From positions 7,325,704 to 7,389,703 of the forward strand of contig NC_088304.1 in NCBI RefSeq assembly GCF_032854445.1: DNA of 64,000 bases. The letters are read 5' to 3'. Numbering within the stretch: the first letter of the stretch is position 1; every line of letters begins with the position of its first letter. A program made the position numbers and the translations under genes. Shown one piece after another: positions 23,629 through 35,648 of the stretch. The notes beneath the pieces are model-generated. The model was not told where the DNA came from and did not search any database. It saw only the letters and a list, made by a program, of their open reading frames with translations. The stretch is from Liolophura sinensis (lineage: Eukaryota > Mollusca > Polyplacophora > Chitonida > Chitonidae).

Positions 23629-23937
23629 ATGAGTCTAGAGTGTCTTGCAACGTTGATGTCCCTTTTCGGTACGTTAGCAGCGGCTGAACCATCCGTCGAA
23701 CAGAGGATAAATTATGGCGTTGTGTTCCAAAGTAAGGGAACAATCTATTTTTCTCCAGATTATTGGTATCACACTTACCAGATAAATCTGCCACAGCCAG
23801 TCAAAATGCCAAGTTTGCAGATGTGTCATTCAAACGATAAGGGATGCCCATTGCTTAGAAATATGTTTGGTCACATGAATTCCTTACGAGACAGGGTGGC
23901 AGAACAAATAAATGCAAGTATTCATCACATAAATTGA
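23629..23937 (+). CDS. ORF3, 5' part: env-like N-terminal segment ending at in-frame UGA
   Basis: About 102 codons from the first ATG (23629) after an upstream in-frame TAA at 23560. The N-terminus has a hydrophobic stretch (about residues 1-20) that looks like a signal peptide. It is followed by an extracellular-looking region with an aromatic cluster (SPDYWYHTYQINLP), two cysteines (CHSNDKGC) and one N-glycosylation sequon near the end. It stops at UGA (23935-23937), but the same frame continues open to 24525. Position after pol and the topology suggest a retroelement envelope-like membrane protein; I cannot assign a specific envelope family. It is short for an envelope and could be another kind of membrane glycoprotein. 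Confidence 0.55.
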   Translation: MSLECLATLMSLFGTLAAAEPSVEQRINYGVVFQSKGTIYFSPDYWYHTYQINLPQPVKMPSLQMCHSNDKGCPLLRNMFGHMNSLRDRVAEQINASIHHIN

Positions 23938-24525
23938 TACCTCACCAAAGCATTCGCATCAAGTGATTTACCGTCATTTGATTGGACAGAAGCTGAAAGC
24001 CCGTCACAGCATGTGTCCCCTGATTGTGATATATTAAACTTTGTTGTATACCAAATCATTACCGTTATTATTGTTGCACTTGGTGTCTTTATATGTCACT
24101 ACTATTTGTCAAAATCTAAGAAGACTGTGCTTAGCCTTCAGCTATGCTCTGCTGATCATTGCGAGACTGTCAATCTCATAAGCCTTCATTTTTGTCCTGA
24201 ATACTGGAACATTTCACCTCCAACTTCTATAACGAAAATACATGTTATTGGTTCCCTTCGCCCTCAGTTACGTGTTAACTGGCAGAATTGGAGTGTTATC
24301 AATAAATCGACAAAAACAAATTTTAAAATTCCTGCCCATATTGAAATCAATATTTTGAAAGCACGTAAAATTCGGAAAATTTTGAACAATACATTTTTTG
24401 CAAATATAATATTAACACATAACGGGTTTTCCCAAGCCCTGGATAAATCTCAAAATGAGATATATCCTACTGTGCCATCTGCACCTTTCATGAACTATGG
24501 AAATCTAACATCAGAATTACTGTAA
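23938..24525 (+). CDS. ORF3, 3' part: transmembrane segment and tail, no own ATG
   Basis: The frame of the preceding ORF continues without a stop for 195 codons after the UGA, and its first in-frame ATG is only 11 codons before the end (24490). A separate start is therefore unlikely: this part needs UGA readthrough or splicing, or is no longer made. It contains one strong transmembrane stretch (about 24040-24105, IITVIIVALGVFICHYYL) followed by lysines, then about 130 residues. Five N-glycosylation sequons lie after the membrane segment, which would suit an outside location and a signal-anchor topology. A PSAP motif near the end resembles a late-budding motif, which would instead suit a cytoplasmic tail. 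Topology is unresolved. Confidence 0.45.
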   Translation, partial: YLTKAFASSDLPSFDWTEAESPSQHVSPDCDILNFVVYQIITVIIVALGVFICHYYLSKSKKTVLSLQLCSADHCETVNLISLHFCPEYWNISPPTSITKIHVIGSLRPQLRVNWQNWSVINKSTKTNFKIPAHIEINILKARKIRKILNNTFFANIILTHNGFSQALDKSQNEIYPTVPSAPFMNYGNLTSELL

Positions 24526-24589
24526 ATATGTACTGGCTAGTGTCCTAATACTAGACATATAGAGTTTGGAGGACCAAACATTTTTTACC

Positions 24590-24599
24590 AAGGAGGAAA
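24590..24599 (+). promoter_or_regulatory. Polypurine tract
   Basis: AAGGAGGAAA directly abuts the 3' LTR, where the plus-strand DNA primer is expected. Confidence 0.8.
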
Positions 24600-25583
24600 T
24601 GTTATAGGTTACATAATTACGATTATTTATATATTGACCATGTTGTTTATATGATTCATTACATGTATAATCACATTATTTATTTGTTATATTATATTGA
24701 CAGTATTGTTTGTATTATTTGATATATGTATTAGCCCCTACTCAGACCTATAGAATTGTATAAGATAAGATGTGTACATGCACGTCACAGGGCATACCAC
24801 TGTATTAAATTAATAATAAAATGTATCATTTGGTGTATATGTAAATCAATATGCTACACCTATTTACTCATATAGAATATATCGTATATTTACCTACATG
24901 TTTACCTACATGTTTAAAGATTGTATGTAAGCGCTCCTGTGGTCGGGATACCCATCTGCTACCGAGTCATTATGAATGACTCGGGGTAGAGGATTAGCCC
25001 GATTAGCGGGAGCGTGCATGTATAGAAAGGGCCGCTCTCTAGGGCGCCTGTACAAGGTTACGGTCGTCCGTGGAGACACTTGTTCTTGCCTGTTCTGTGA
25101 ATGCGTTGCCACGTCGGTCAGCTATAAAGTCGGGCACAGAGTGGTAGGACTTCACTTCCACTTGTGTGCTCGATAATTGACTGACTGGCTTCGTATTTCT
25201 TATTACAGGTAAGTAACAGGTGTCCCAGCGTAAGACCTATAGTTAAATTGTATTACATGTACGTATTGATTCATAAGTACGATTATCGAATATTATATAA
25301 TTTACGGTTTGTCGAATATTATTGTTAAATATTAAATACATTTATATACTTGTAAATAAGCGGTGCAAATGTTATATAATATTAAACAATGTATTACATA
25401 ATACGGATATACATGTATGCACCTGTTTATATTAATATTTGTCTCTTTAATAAAAGAAGACTTCCACTTGTGTGCTCGATAATTGACTGACTGGCTTCGT
25501 ATTTCTTATTACAGCTCTACTTATAGCAAACCTTTGTAAACGGCAAAGGGTGCTAGCATCAGGACAGAACTAAGACTATAATA
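24600..25583 (+). repeat. 3' LTR (984 bp)
   Basis: Same sequence as the 5' LTR at an offset of 7,274 bp; no difference was found reading them side by side. TATA box at 25123, 55-bp repeats at 25154-25208 and 25460-25514, AATAAA at 25449-25454. Confidence 0.95.
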
Positions 25584-25587
25584 CTAC
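25584..25587. repeat. Target-site duplication, right (CTAC)
   Basis: Partner of 17322-17325. A 5-bp duplication is excluded because the next base out differs (G on the left, A inside the LTR end on the right). Confidence 0.9.
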
Positions 25588-28500
25588 GTAATGTAAATGT
25601 GTGAATCGAAACTAATAGCTCAGCTAGCGATTACTGTTCGGACATGTGTTATACAGGCAGTCATCTCTGTTAACGATAACAGACCAGTATAAATAGAAGC
25701 AGGAATTTTTACAAATTAGACGACCATAACATTGAAATTGTTTTCTAGACAGATCATATTCCACAGAAACAGGATCATAAAAGCCAAACACCATTACATC
25801 AAGTGGATTTTTCTAGTAATTTACTAATATTTTACACAGCCCGAAAGTCTTGTAATCATAAACCCTATGGAACCACGTGACGTTTTCCGTTAATGACGAT
25901 GGCCGAAAAGCATTTTAAGAGGAGCGTCTGGTCAATCTCGGAGCTGGGTAACTCGATAAATCCCACTCTCAGATCAACCTTTTTCACCTCTCTGGAGATA
26001 TGGGGGAACTGGTATCCAGCAGGGCTGTCAAAATATGAACAAGCCGTGCAGATCATCATTAGGCTGATGTCTGTAGGAGATAGTAATTACTGAAGGGCAT
26101 TGATGTGTTCTGAGCCAGGTCACCAATTGTCATTAACCGTGGTCTCAGACATTTATATTAGACACTGATGGTAAGAGAAAAGGAATAGTTAATAAAAATG
26201 TACTGTTATTTTAAAACTTCGCAAAGATTTCAATGAAGTGAGATTCTGATTAAATACTATTGAGAGAAATATTGATTGTAGCATGTGCCCTATAGACCTA
26301 CACGTCAATGCCATGAACACTGAGACTTTGAAATATCGCTGAAGGGGCCAGCACGACAGGTACGAGTGTAGATAATGCTGAGAAATCGCGAATCACAGTT
26401 TCTGCTGTCGTCTGTGGCTTAAAGCTTACATGTGCAGTACATAAACGCTTTTCTCATGGGTGTAGGAAGTCGGGTTCAGGGCAGTTTTCAGCATTTTCAC
26501 ATTTTTAGACTATTCCCAACAATATTCTTTATTAAAGATATCTGGTACTTAAAAAATGTTATAAATAGTAAAATTTAAAGGCGTTCGAAACTTCCGGTGT
26601 GTCACAACAAAGTACAATTTTTGGCAAATGTACGCTTTACAATTTATCACCCTCTCGTATAAATTAAAATATCTTCGGGGGGTAAAGATACGGCTTTGAA
26701 ATTTCCTGAATGAAAACCAGAAAGAGTCTTGCGTTCTTAAAGCGGTAACAGATAAAATGCAGTCTACTTCATATCCGATCGCCATCCGGTAGGCATGTAT
26801 GCAAACTGTGGCCGTCATCTTCATTACAGTTACCAATTACCATTGTTGATATAAATACGAATGCAGCCATGTTGTTTTGTGACATCACTTTTTTTTTATC
26901 TCCTCAATCAATCTTGTCTCCCTCTATAGTTTTTCTTTAGTGCACGAACAGAGCTCCTTTAATGCAAGAATATATTCTTGATTATACCATATTATTATTT
27001 TCTCCGCCTACAGTGAGAGGTTAGAAGGCATGTTAAGGTGATATAAAAGTGTAGCATTTCACAGCAGATCTGTCTGAAGTTAGCAGGCAATGCTCTTTAA
27101 TATCCACGATGCAGTTACATCTGGACAGCACAACCCTTCTCAAGTGTTCCTCAGCAGACAAAAAAGACGTATTTTTTAGGGTCGCGTGTTGCGGAAATCT
27201 GCTCAGATGTAAATTGATTTTTGAACGCCATTGATAGATCTTAAGCCGGCATTACAGAACAACCCGACGTGTGGGTACACACGGCATTACTCTAAGCCCC
27301 TAAAAGACTTCATTGAACCACCAGGGTTCATTTACTGGTCAAAGCCAAAGAACCTTTAGGACATTTTTTTCCGTCGCAGAAATATCAATGAACCTTTTCC
27401 GTCAGTTCATCTCGATGAGATCGATTTCATATCTAGAAGAGCGAGACGTGTGGATTCTGATATAATGATATTTAATTTTCTGTGTCCATGATACCGGTCA
27501 GGCTAATAGTGTATAGAAAACTGTAGTTCTGGAAGTAAACTGCAACTTTTCTTCAGCCACTTCTTAAAAATACTAAATTAAAAAATACTCCGAACGTTGC
27601 AGAATGAAGTGGATTCGAGCTTGCGACCTCACTGGCGATGGGATTATCGGCTGTGGTGAAAGCAACCTTGACTCGTGCTGGCTCGTGGCGATAACTTTTG
27701 GAATTATTTTGTATGTCTACATATGTAAAATAAACACAATTCTTTCGCACATATACATAACTACAAACTAGCAGGTCTGTGCGGATCAATATTAGTCTCA
27801 TGTCTGTAGGACATAGTAATTCCTTAAGGGCATTGATGCGTTCTGAGTCAGGACACCGATTGCCATTAGCCGTAAAATTGCGCACAATACAGAGGTCCTT
27901 ACATCAGACCATGGTAGCAAAATGGGGGAATAATTAACAAAACTTTTCCGTTATATTAAAAAGTCGCGAAGATCTTAATAAAGCGAGATTCTGATGTGAA
28001 TTATGTTGAGAGAAAGGTTGATTGTAGCGTGTGACGTATTAGTACATGTAAATTATTTGTTAATGGCATGTGCACTGATGCAGAGATTGTAAATGATGTA
28101 AAATCTAAAATCGCAATTGCTGTTGCCGTCCGTGGATTTAAAGATACTATGGCATGGACCTTTTAACTGAATAAACAACACTATCTATTCAATATATACC
28201 TAACTGAATGATATTACCTAATGGTAATATCAAAACATATGTCGTTTCCCAAGAGATCTGTCTGAAGTTAGCAGACAATGCTCTGTAATATCCACGACTA
28301 CATCTACATCTAGACAGCTCAGTCCTTCTCTAGTGCTCCTCAGCAGACAAAAAAGACGTATTTGTTTGGGTTGCGTGTTGCAGACCTCTGCTCAGATGAG
28401 AATTGAATTTTGGGCGACATCGGCAGATCTTCAGCCAGTATTACTGAACAGCCCGTGTCGATACAAACGGCATTGCTCTAAGCCCCTCAAAGAGTTTATC

Positions 28501-31500
28501 AAACTACCCAAGTTCTTACACTGGCCAAGGCTAAAGAACCTGTAAAACATTTTTTCCGTCACAGAAATATCAGTGAACCCTTTCCGTCAGTTTGGCTCGA
28601 TGAGATCGATTCTAGAGAGGAGAGCGAGACGTGTGGATCCTGAGGGTAAACAAGCAATTGTTTGATTTGGCATAATATTTATATTTTTGTTTACGTAACG
28701 GAGCCAGTATTGGGAGAATCGAAACTGAAATTTATCCAGATGTCTTTTGCGATTACAAAACAGAAATTGATCAACAACGTGTACATGGAAATCGCCAGGC
28801 CATGCAGGGTGTGGTTGGTTTGGCCATGGCTTTTAAAGTGAGAGCAGTAAAGTGAAAGCATAGACATTTGTTGATCCTCGATAAGTACAAAACTTCCAAC
28901 TTAAAACGACAACCGAACTTTACAGCAAAAGCAGTTGGTTTCGAGCTTGCGACCTCAGTGGCTAGGGAATTATCGGCTGTGGTGAGATCAACCTTGATTC
29001 ATGCTGACTTGTGTCGAAAACTTCCGTACACATTTGGGAATATTTTCTAGGTCTATATATGTAAAATGAATACAATTCTTTTACACATGCACATATATAA
29101 ATTGGAGAACAAATATCAGCACCGCTGCTCTTACCCATTCACCAACAGAGTGCCCAGTCAAGTGAGGACCAAATTTGACACGAGCCGAATGGAGCTTCAA
29201 CTTGAACCTGCCGTTGTGTTCAAATCGATTTATTTGTTTATTTACGTCAATGGGAGTACCGTATGTCTCCTTACTTATTTGCGGTGCTACATAATATAGG
29301 GGATATATGTTATCTCTGTTAATGTTAAGATACCGGTATACTAGGAAGCATGAATTATTATAAATTAGATGACAGTAATCATGAAACAGGTTCCTAGACT
29401 GATCAAATTACAAAGAAACACATCATAAAACCATTCAGGGACAACAACATTTATTTGACATACAGTGGATTTTCAAGTAATTTATTAATACTTACAGCAG
29501 CTCGAGAATCTTGTAATTGTAAACCTTATTGAACATTGAATAACGATGAAAGGGAAGGACTTTAACAGGAGAGTCTGGTAAATTTTGGAGCCGGATAACT
29601 CGATTAATCCCACTCTCAGATCAACCCTTTTCGACCTCTACGGAGATATGGAGGAATTGGTATCCAGAAGGGCTATCAAAATATGAACGAACCGTGCAGA
29701 TGATCATTACGGTAATGTCTATAGGAGATAGAAATTACCGAAGGGCATTCTGTTCTGAGCCAGGATTTTCATTAGCAGTGATGACAAAAACATGGAATTA
29801 TTATTAAAAAGGCACAGTAACTTTAAAAAGTGGCAAACATTTTAATCAAATGATTTTCTATTTGATTTCTATGGAGAGAAAGAATAATTATGATGTGTGC
29901 TCTATAAGGAGATGTGAATTATCTGTCAATGCCATGTACATTCATGTAGAGATTTCAGTTGGAAAATTTAAAAAACTTGTCCAGTTTGTATGTTCACTTG
30001 ACCTTAACAACATTCAAGCTTTAGAGCATGTTGGCTTTTGTCATCATACATTACAGTATTTTGGACACTGCAGTATATGACCTTCTCTTTAACAGACCAA
30101 ATGTTTTTCCATTGGTGAGATTAAGACTTTGGGTTTCCTGAATCGACACCAGAGATACAGTTGAGACAGAACAGAGAACTTGTAATATGGAGTCTATTTC
30201 ATATCCAATATCCTACCGATAAATACAAACTGTTGTCGTATTATCTATTATAGTTTCATGTATCATCTTTGCTATCAATACGATTAGGAACACACGTTTA
30301 TGTTTTGACACTACTGTCAGCATATTCTAGAAACAATCAACCAAAAATTTCATCTCAACGTCCCTTTGTCGGCCTTTGTAGAATAGCTCTTTTGCGCAAG
30401 TACAGTGTGTAGTATTCTTCTCGATTACATCACCTGACTTCAGTACACGCAAGGCATATTGATATGATGTACAACATACAAAACATTGTACAATGTGCGT
30501 GTAGAGTTATTGTTTATTTGCGTCAGTGGGAATACTTTATGTGTGGTTGCTGACTGGCCCCGCCTCCTATAAATGTTAATGTGTAAATCTAAAGTAACAG
30601 ATGAACTAGCGAATAATGATCGGGTACGTCTTACATATACTGATTTCTGTTGATGAGAGAATAGCTTACTCTAGTTAGCCATAACCATACAATTGTCTTC
30701 TACACTGACAAAATAACACAAAAATAGATAGTCAAACCATAAAGAAATAGACACCAATACACCAAGTGGATTTCTAAGACATTTATTAATATTTTACACA
30801 GCCCAAAAATTTTAGAGTCTACAAACCTTATCGAAGCACGTGATATTTCCGTTAACAGCGCGAGAAAACGATGACAAGGACGCAATATAAGAGAAGCGTC
30901 TGGTAAATCTCGAAACCGGGTAATTTGGTTAATTCCACTCTCAAATCAACCTTTCCAACCTCTACGAAAGTATCCAGCAGGGCTATCAAAATATGGACAA
31001 GCCGTGTGGATCATGGTTTGGCTGACGTCTGTAGGAGATAGCAATTAGCAAAAACAACACTAATAGGTTTTAAGCAAGGGCACTGACTGCCATCAGCCGT
31101 AACATTGGCCTTTAGTCATAGACATTTAAATCAGGCCTTGACGGCAAAAAGAGGGAATAATTAATAAAAACGAACCGGTACAGTTAATTTAAAAAGTCGC
31201 GAAGAAATTGATGCAGTCAGATTCTCATGTGAATTCTGGTGAGAGAAAGGTTGATTGTAGCGTGTGAGCTATTAGGAAAGGTAAATTATTTGTTAATGGC
31301 ATGTGCATTGATGCAGAGACTGTAAATGATGTAAAATCTAAAATCGCATTTGCTGTTGCCCTCAGAGTACTCAGAGATGAACCCTTTTCCAGTATGAACA
31401 ACATTCCCTCTTTTATATATACGTAATTAAATATTACGGCTTTCGTAAGTTTTGGTCTGTGTCAGGACAAACAGAGAGAGGCTAGCAGGCATATCAGGGT

Positions 31501-34500
31501 GATATGAAAGTGTAGCATTTCCCAGCAGATCTGCCTGAAGTTAGCAGGCAACGCTCTGTAATATCCACAACGCAGTTACATCTGGACAGCTCAACCCTTC
31601 TCAAGTGTTCCACAGCAGACAAAAAAGACTTATTTGTTAGGGATTGATGTCGCTTAGATCTGCTCAGATGTAAATTAAATTTCGGACGACATCGGCAGAT
31701 CTTAAGCCCGTATTACTGAACAGCTAGACGTGTCGATGAAAACGGCATTGCTCTAAGCCTCTGAAAGACTTCATCAAAGCACCGGGTTTTATTTACAGAT
31801 CCCCGGTAGAAAACCTTTAGGAAATTTTTTCCATCGCAGAAATATCAGTCAGCCCTTTGCGTTAATTCGACCACAGGAGATCGATTCTAGAGAGGAGAGC
31901 GAGACGTGTGGATTCTGAGGGTAAATAAGCAACTGTTTGGTTTGCCACAATTTTTATGCCAGAATCGGAAATTTTGTTGACCTAACAGGGGTGCCCAGGG
32001 AGGAGAATCTAAATTGAAATTTATCCACATGTCTTGATTACAAAATAAGAAATGAGCAAGAAAGTGCACATGAAAACAATCGCATGGCCATGCAAGGTGT
32101 GGGTGGTTTGGCAATCGCTTTTTACAGAGCAGTAAAGCAAAAACATGGACATACCTGATGTCGTTGTTCAAGCCATACAAATCTGATATCATTAATTAAT
32201 TTTGTGATAATCGTCGAACTCATCAATTTTCTATGCACATGATACCTGTCAAGCTAATAGTGTATAGAAAACTGTACTTCTGGAAAAAAAACTCTAGCCC
32301 TTCACCAGCCACTTCTAAAACATTCTAACATATGAAGAAATCCGAAGATTGCAGAAAAAGCTGGATTCGAGCTTCCGACCTCACTGTCCAAAGGATTGTC
32401 AGTTGTGGTGAGGGCAACCTTGACTCAAACTGATTTTCTTGGTCTACATTATAAAATAAATCGATTCTTTATCACATATAATTAGATAAAATGGAAAATA
32501 AATCGAAATTAGCAGCTAATGATTATTCTTTGATTATGTGCTTTACAGATAAGGGATAAAAAAAACCGGTATACAGGTAAGTATAAATTATTATAAATTA
32601 GACGACCACAATATAAGAAATAATTTTCTAGACTTATCAATTTACTAATATTTTACACAGCCCGAAAATCTTGTAATCATAAACCCTATCGAACCACGTG
32701 ATGTTCCCCGTTATAATGATGACACGGGAGCACATTGAGAGCAGCGTGTGGTAAGTATCGGAACCAGGTATCTCCATTTATTCCACTCTCCTTTCAGACC
32801 TCTATGGAGATATGTGGAATTTATTATCCAGCAGGGCTATCTAATATGAACGAGCTGTGCAGATCATCATGAGGCTGATGTCTGCAGCAGACAGTAATTA
32901 CTGAGAGGCATTGAGCCAGGACAACAAGTGCCATTAGATGTGAAACTGTGTAGAATACAGCGGTTCTATACATTTATATCATACACTGATGGCAAAAAGC
33001 GGGCGGGGGATAATTAATACAGTTCATTTAAAAAGTCCCGAAGATTTTAATGAAATGAGATTCTTATGTGAATTCTTGAGAGATTGGATGTAGTGAGTGA
33101 CATATTAGGAGATGTAAATTATTTGTTGGGGCCATATACATTGACGCAGAGATTGTAAATGACGTGGAATCTAAACTCGCAGTTGGTGTTGCCGTCAGTT
33201 TATTTACAGTCCACCGATAAAGAGCCTTTAGGACATTTTTTCCGTCGCTGAAATATCAGTCAGCCCTTTGCGTTAATTCGGCCACAGGAGATCGATTCTA
33301 GAGAGGAGAGCCAGACGTGTGCATCCTGAGTTCAAATAACCAACTGTTTGGTTTGGCACAATTTTTATGCCAGCGGTGGAACTTTTGTTGACGTAACGGG
33401 GCGGTCAAGGGAAACTGAAATTTATCCAAACGTCTTGATTACCAAATAGTAATTGAGAAACCAAGTGTGCATGAAAGGCCATGCAGGCAGTGGGTGGTAT
33501 GGTTATGGCTTTTTACAGAGCAATAAAGTTAAACCATAGATTTTATTGATGTTCTTCCTCAATCCATACAAAATCAGCTGCAAGAGTTGGATTCGAGCTT
33601 GCGACCTCACTGACCAGGAGAATATTAGCTTTGGTAAGAGCAAGCCTGGATCGTGCTGACTCGCGTTCTAAAATAAATACAATTCTTTTGCAAATTTTCC
33701 GATATAACATGGATAATAAATATCAAAACACTTCTTCCTACCCATTTACTAAGACGCAGCCAATCAACGCGTACAGCCTTCCCCTTATTATTCAGTATTA
33801 AGTCAGGTAAGTCTCAAACTTGTGTTAATTACGAGTCGAATAGAGCTTCAGCTTGGACCTGCATTTGTACTCATAATGATTTATTGTTTTTTGCGTGAAT
33901 GGGAGTATTGTAAGTACTGATTAATGTTACCACCTGATTTTCTTTGTAAATCGAAACTAGCAGAGATCTGAAAACTATCGCCAAGCCATGCAGGCTGTGA
34001 GTGGCTGATATGTTTTTTTACAGAGCAGTAAAGTGAAGTCACAGATTTTAACCATGTTGTTCCTCCATCCGTACAAAATGTATAAGAGAATTTAGTATAA
34101 TTGATTTAATCAACAGATTTAGTGAGAAAGGCCAAACTCATTATGTTTCCACCTACACGAAAGTGGTCAGGGTTACAGGTGTAAGAATCTGCAACCCTTC
34201 ACCTGACACTTCTCAAACCTCCTAACTTAAAGTCACAGCCAACTTTTAAGTTACAGCGAGAGATAGATTGGAGTCTACAACCTTACTGGGGATTATCGGC
34301 TGTGGTGAGAAAAGCCCTGGTTCATCTTGGCTCATATGTGGAAACTTTTCTACACATTTGGAAATCTTTTCTTGATCGACATACATGTATGTAGATAAGT
34401 ACAAGTCTTTGCACATATGTGGTTAGTAAATACCAAGGCGGTGTAGCCGTCCAGGACGGAGATGACCAGCGCCTTGTTGTTCCCTTAATATGCAGAGTGC

Positions 34501-35346
34501 ACGGTCAGGTAAGTAACAAAACTGTCTCAGTTATTTTACGAAAGGAATGGAGCTGTCAAAATTATTTATTACTTAGTTGCGTGAGTGGGATTACTGTATG
34601 TGCTCCAACTGACTGGCCATGTTTCTTAATCTTAATGTGAAAATCTAAAGTAACGGAACTGCTAGCGGTTAATGATCAAATACGTGTTACATATACTGAT
34701 GTTGATGAGAGAATAGCTTACTTTAAATGGCCATCACCACAACATTGTCTTCTATACTGACAAAGTTACACAGAAATAGATAATAAAACCATACACTGAA
34801 ATTTAGTAATATTTTACACAGAACCAAAATTCTATCGTCTATAAATCTTATCGAATCACGTGATGTTTCTGTTAGTAACGCGAGATAACGATCACGGGAG
34901 AGCAATTTTAGAGGAGCGTCTGGTAAATCTCGGAACCGGGTCACTCCATTACTCCCACTCTCAGATCAACCCTTTTCGACACCAATGGGGATATCGCGGT
35001 ATTGGTATCCAGCAGGGCTATCAAAATATGAACAAGCCGTTCAGATCATCATGAGGCTAATGTCTGTAGGAGATAGTAATTACTGAGAGGCATTGACGGG
35101 TTCTAAACCAGGGTACCTAACGTTTTTAGCCGTATAGTTATGTAGAATACAGCTGTCCTAGACATGTATATCAGACTAGCACGACATAAAGGGGAATAAT
35201 TTTTAAAAAATGTACAGTTCATTTAAAAAGACGTGAAGATCTTAAGGATGTGAAATTCTCATGTGAATACTACTGCGATAAAGACTGATTGTAGCGTTTG
35301 ATCTATTAGAGAATGTGAATTATCCGTCAATGCCAGGTGTATTAAT

Positions 35347-35648
35347 GTAGAGAAGTTGGAGAGGACAAAAAGGTGTGTTTACTTAACAATGTGATGCCTT
35401 GGATATCAAGCGATGTTGTAGTCCTTGGCTCTAAACATGCAATGGTCTTGTATTTTTTCACAGACGAAAGTCATGCGGTAAATCGTAGTGTATTGATGTA
35501 GAAAATTTGGAGACGACAAAAAGGTGCGTTTTCTTAAGAACGTGATGCCTTGGATAACAAGCGATGTTGGAGTCTGTGGCCCCAAGCATACAATGGTCTT
35601 GTATTTTTTCGCAGAGGAAAGTCATGCGGGAAATCGTTGTGTATTTGT
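35347..35648. repeat. 151-bp direct tandem duplication, unit 3 m3
   Basis: Copies at 35347-35497 and 35498-35648, with the same 151-bp period as in units 1 and 4. The second copy is more diverged at its start (GTAGAAAATTTGGAGACGAC). Confidence 0.82.

Larger units (their letters stand above)
17326..25583 (+). mobile_element. Full-length chromodomain Ty3/Gypsy retrotransposon
   Basis: An 8,258-bp element with 984-bp LTRs at 17326-18309 and 24600-25583, flanked by a 4-bp direct repeat CTAC (17322-17325 and 25584-25587). Sister monomers carry the unbroken GCTACGTAATG, so the insertion is precise. Internal order: short leader with candidate primer site, gag, a UAG, pol (protease-RT-RNase H-integrase-chromodomain), a third membrane-protein ORF with one in-frame stop, polypurine tract. 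Protease-RT-RNase H-integrase order and the integrase GPY motif place it in Ty3/Gypsy (Metaviridae); the C-terminal chromodomain is the chromovirus feature. The two LTRs look identical over their length, implying recent insertion. It lies within m3 of HOR unit 2. Confidence 0.96.
11341..31250. repeat. HOR unit 2, split by the Ty3/Gypsy element
   Basis: Landmarks are at 12914 (m1), 15178 (m2), 26016 (m3), 27768 (m4), 29664 (m5) and 30974 (m6). The retrotransposon at 17326-25583 interrupts m3; removing it with one 4-bp target copy restores an unbroken monomer matching units 3 and 4. m1 lacks an ~87-bp block at about 12725 that units 1, 4 and 5 keep. The 151-bp segment near 15507 is single-copy. 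The flanking sequence 11341-17325 and 25584-31250 contains only HOR sequence. Confidence 0.88.
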
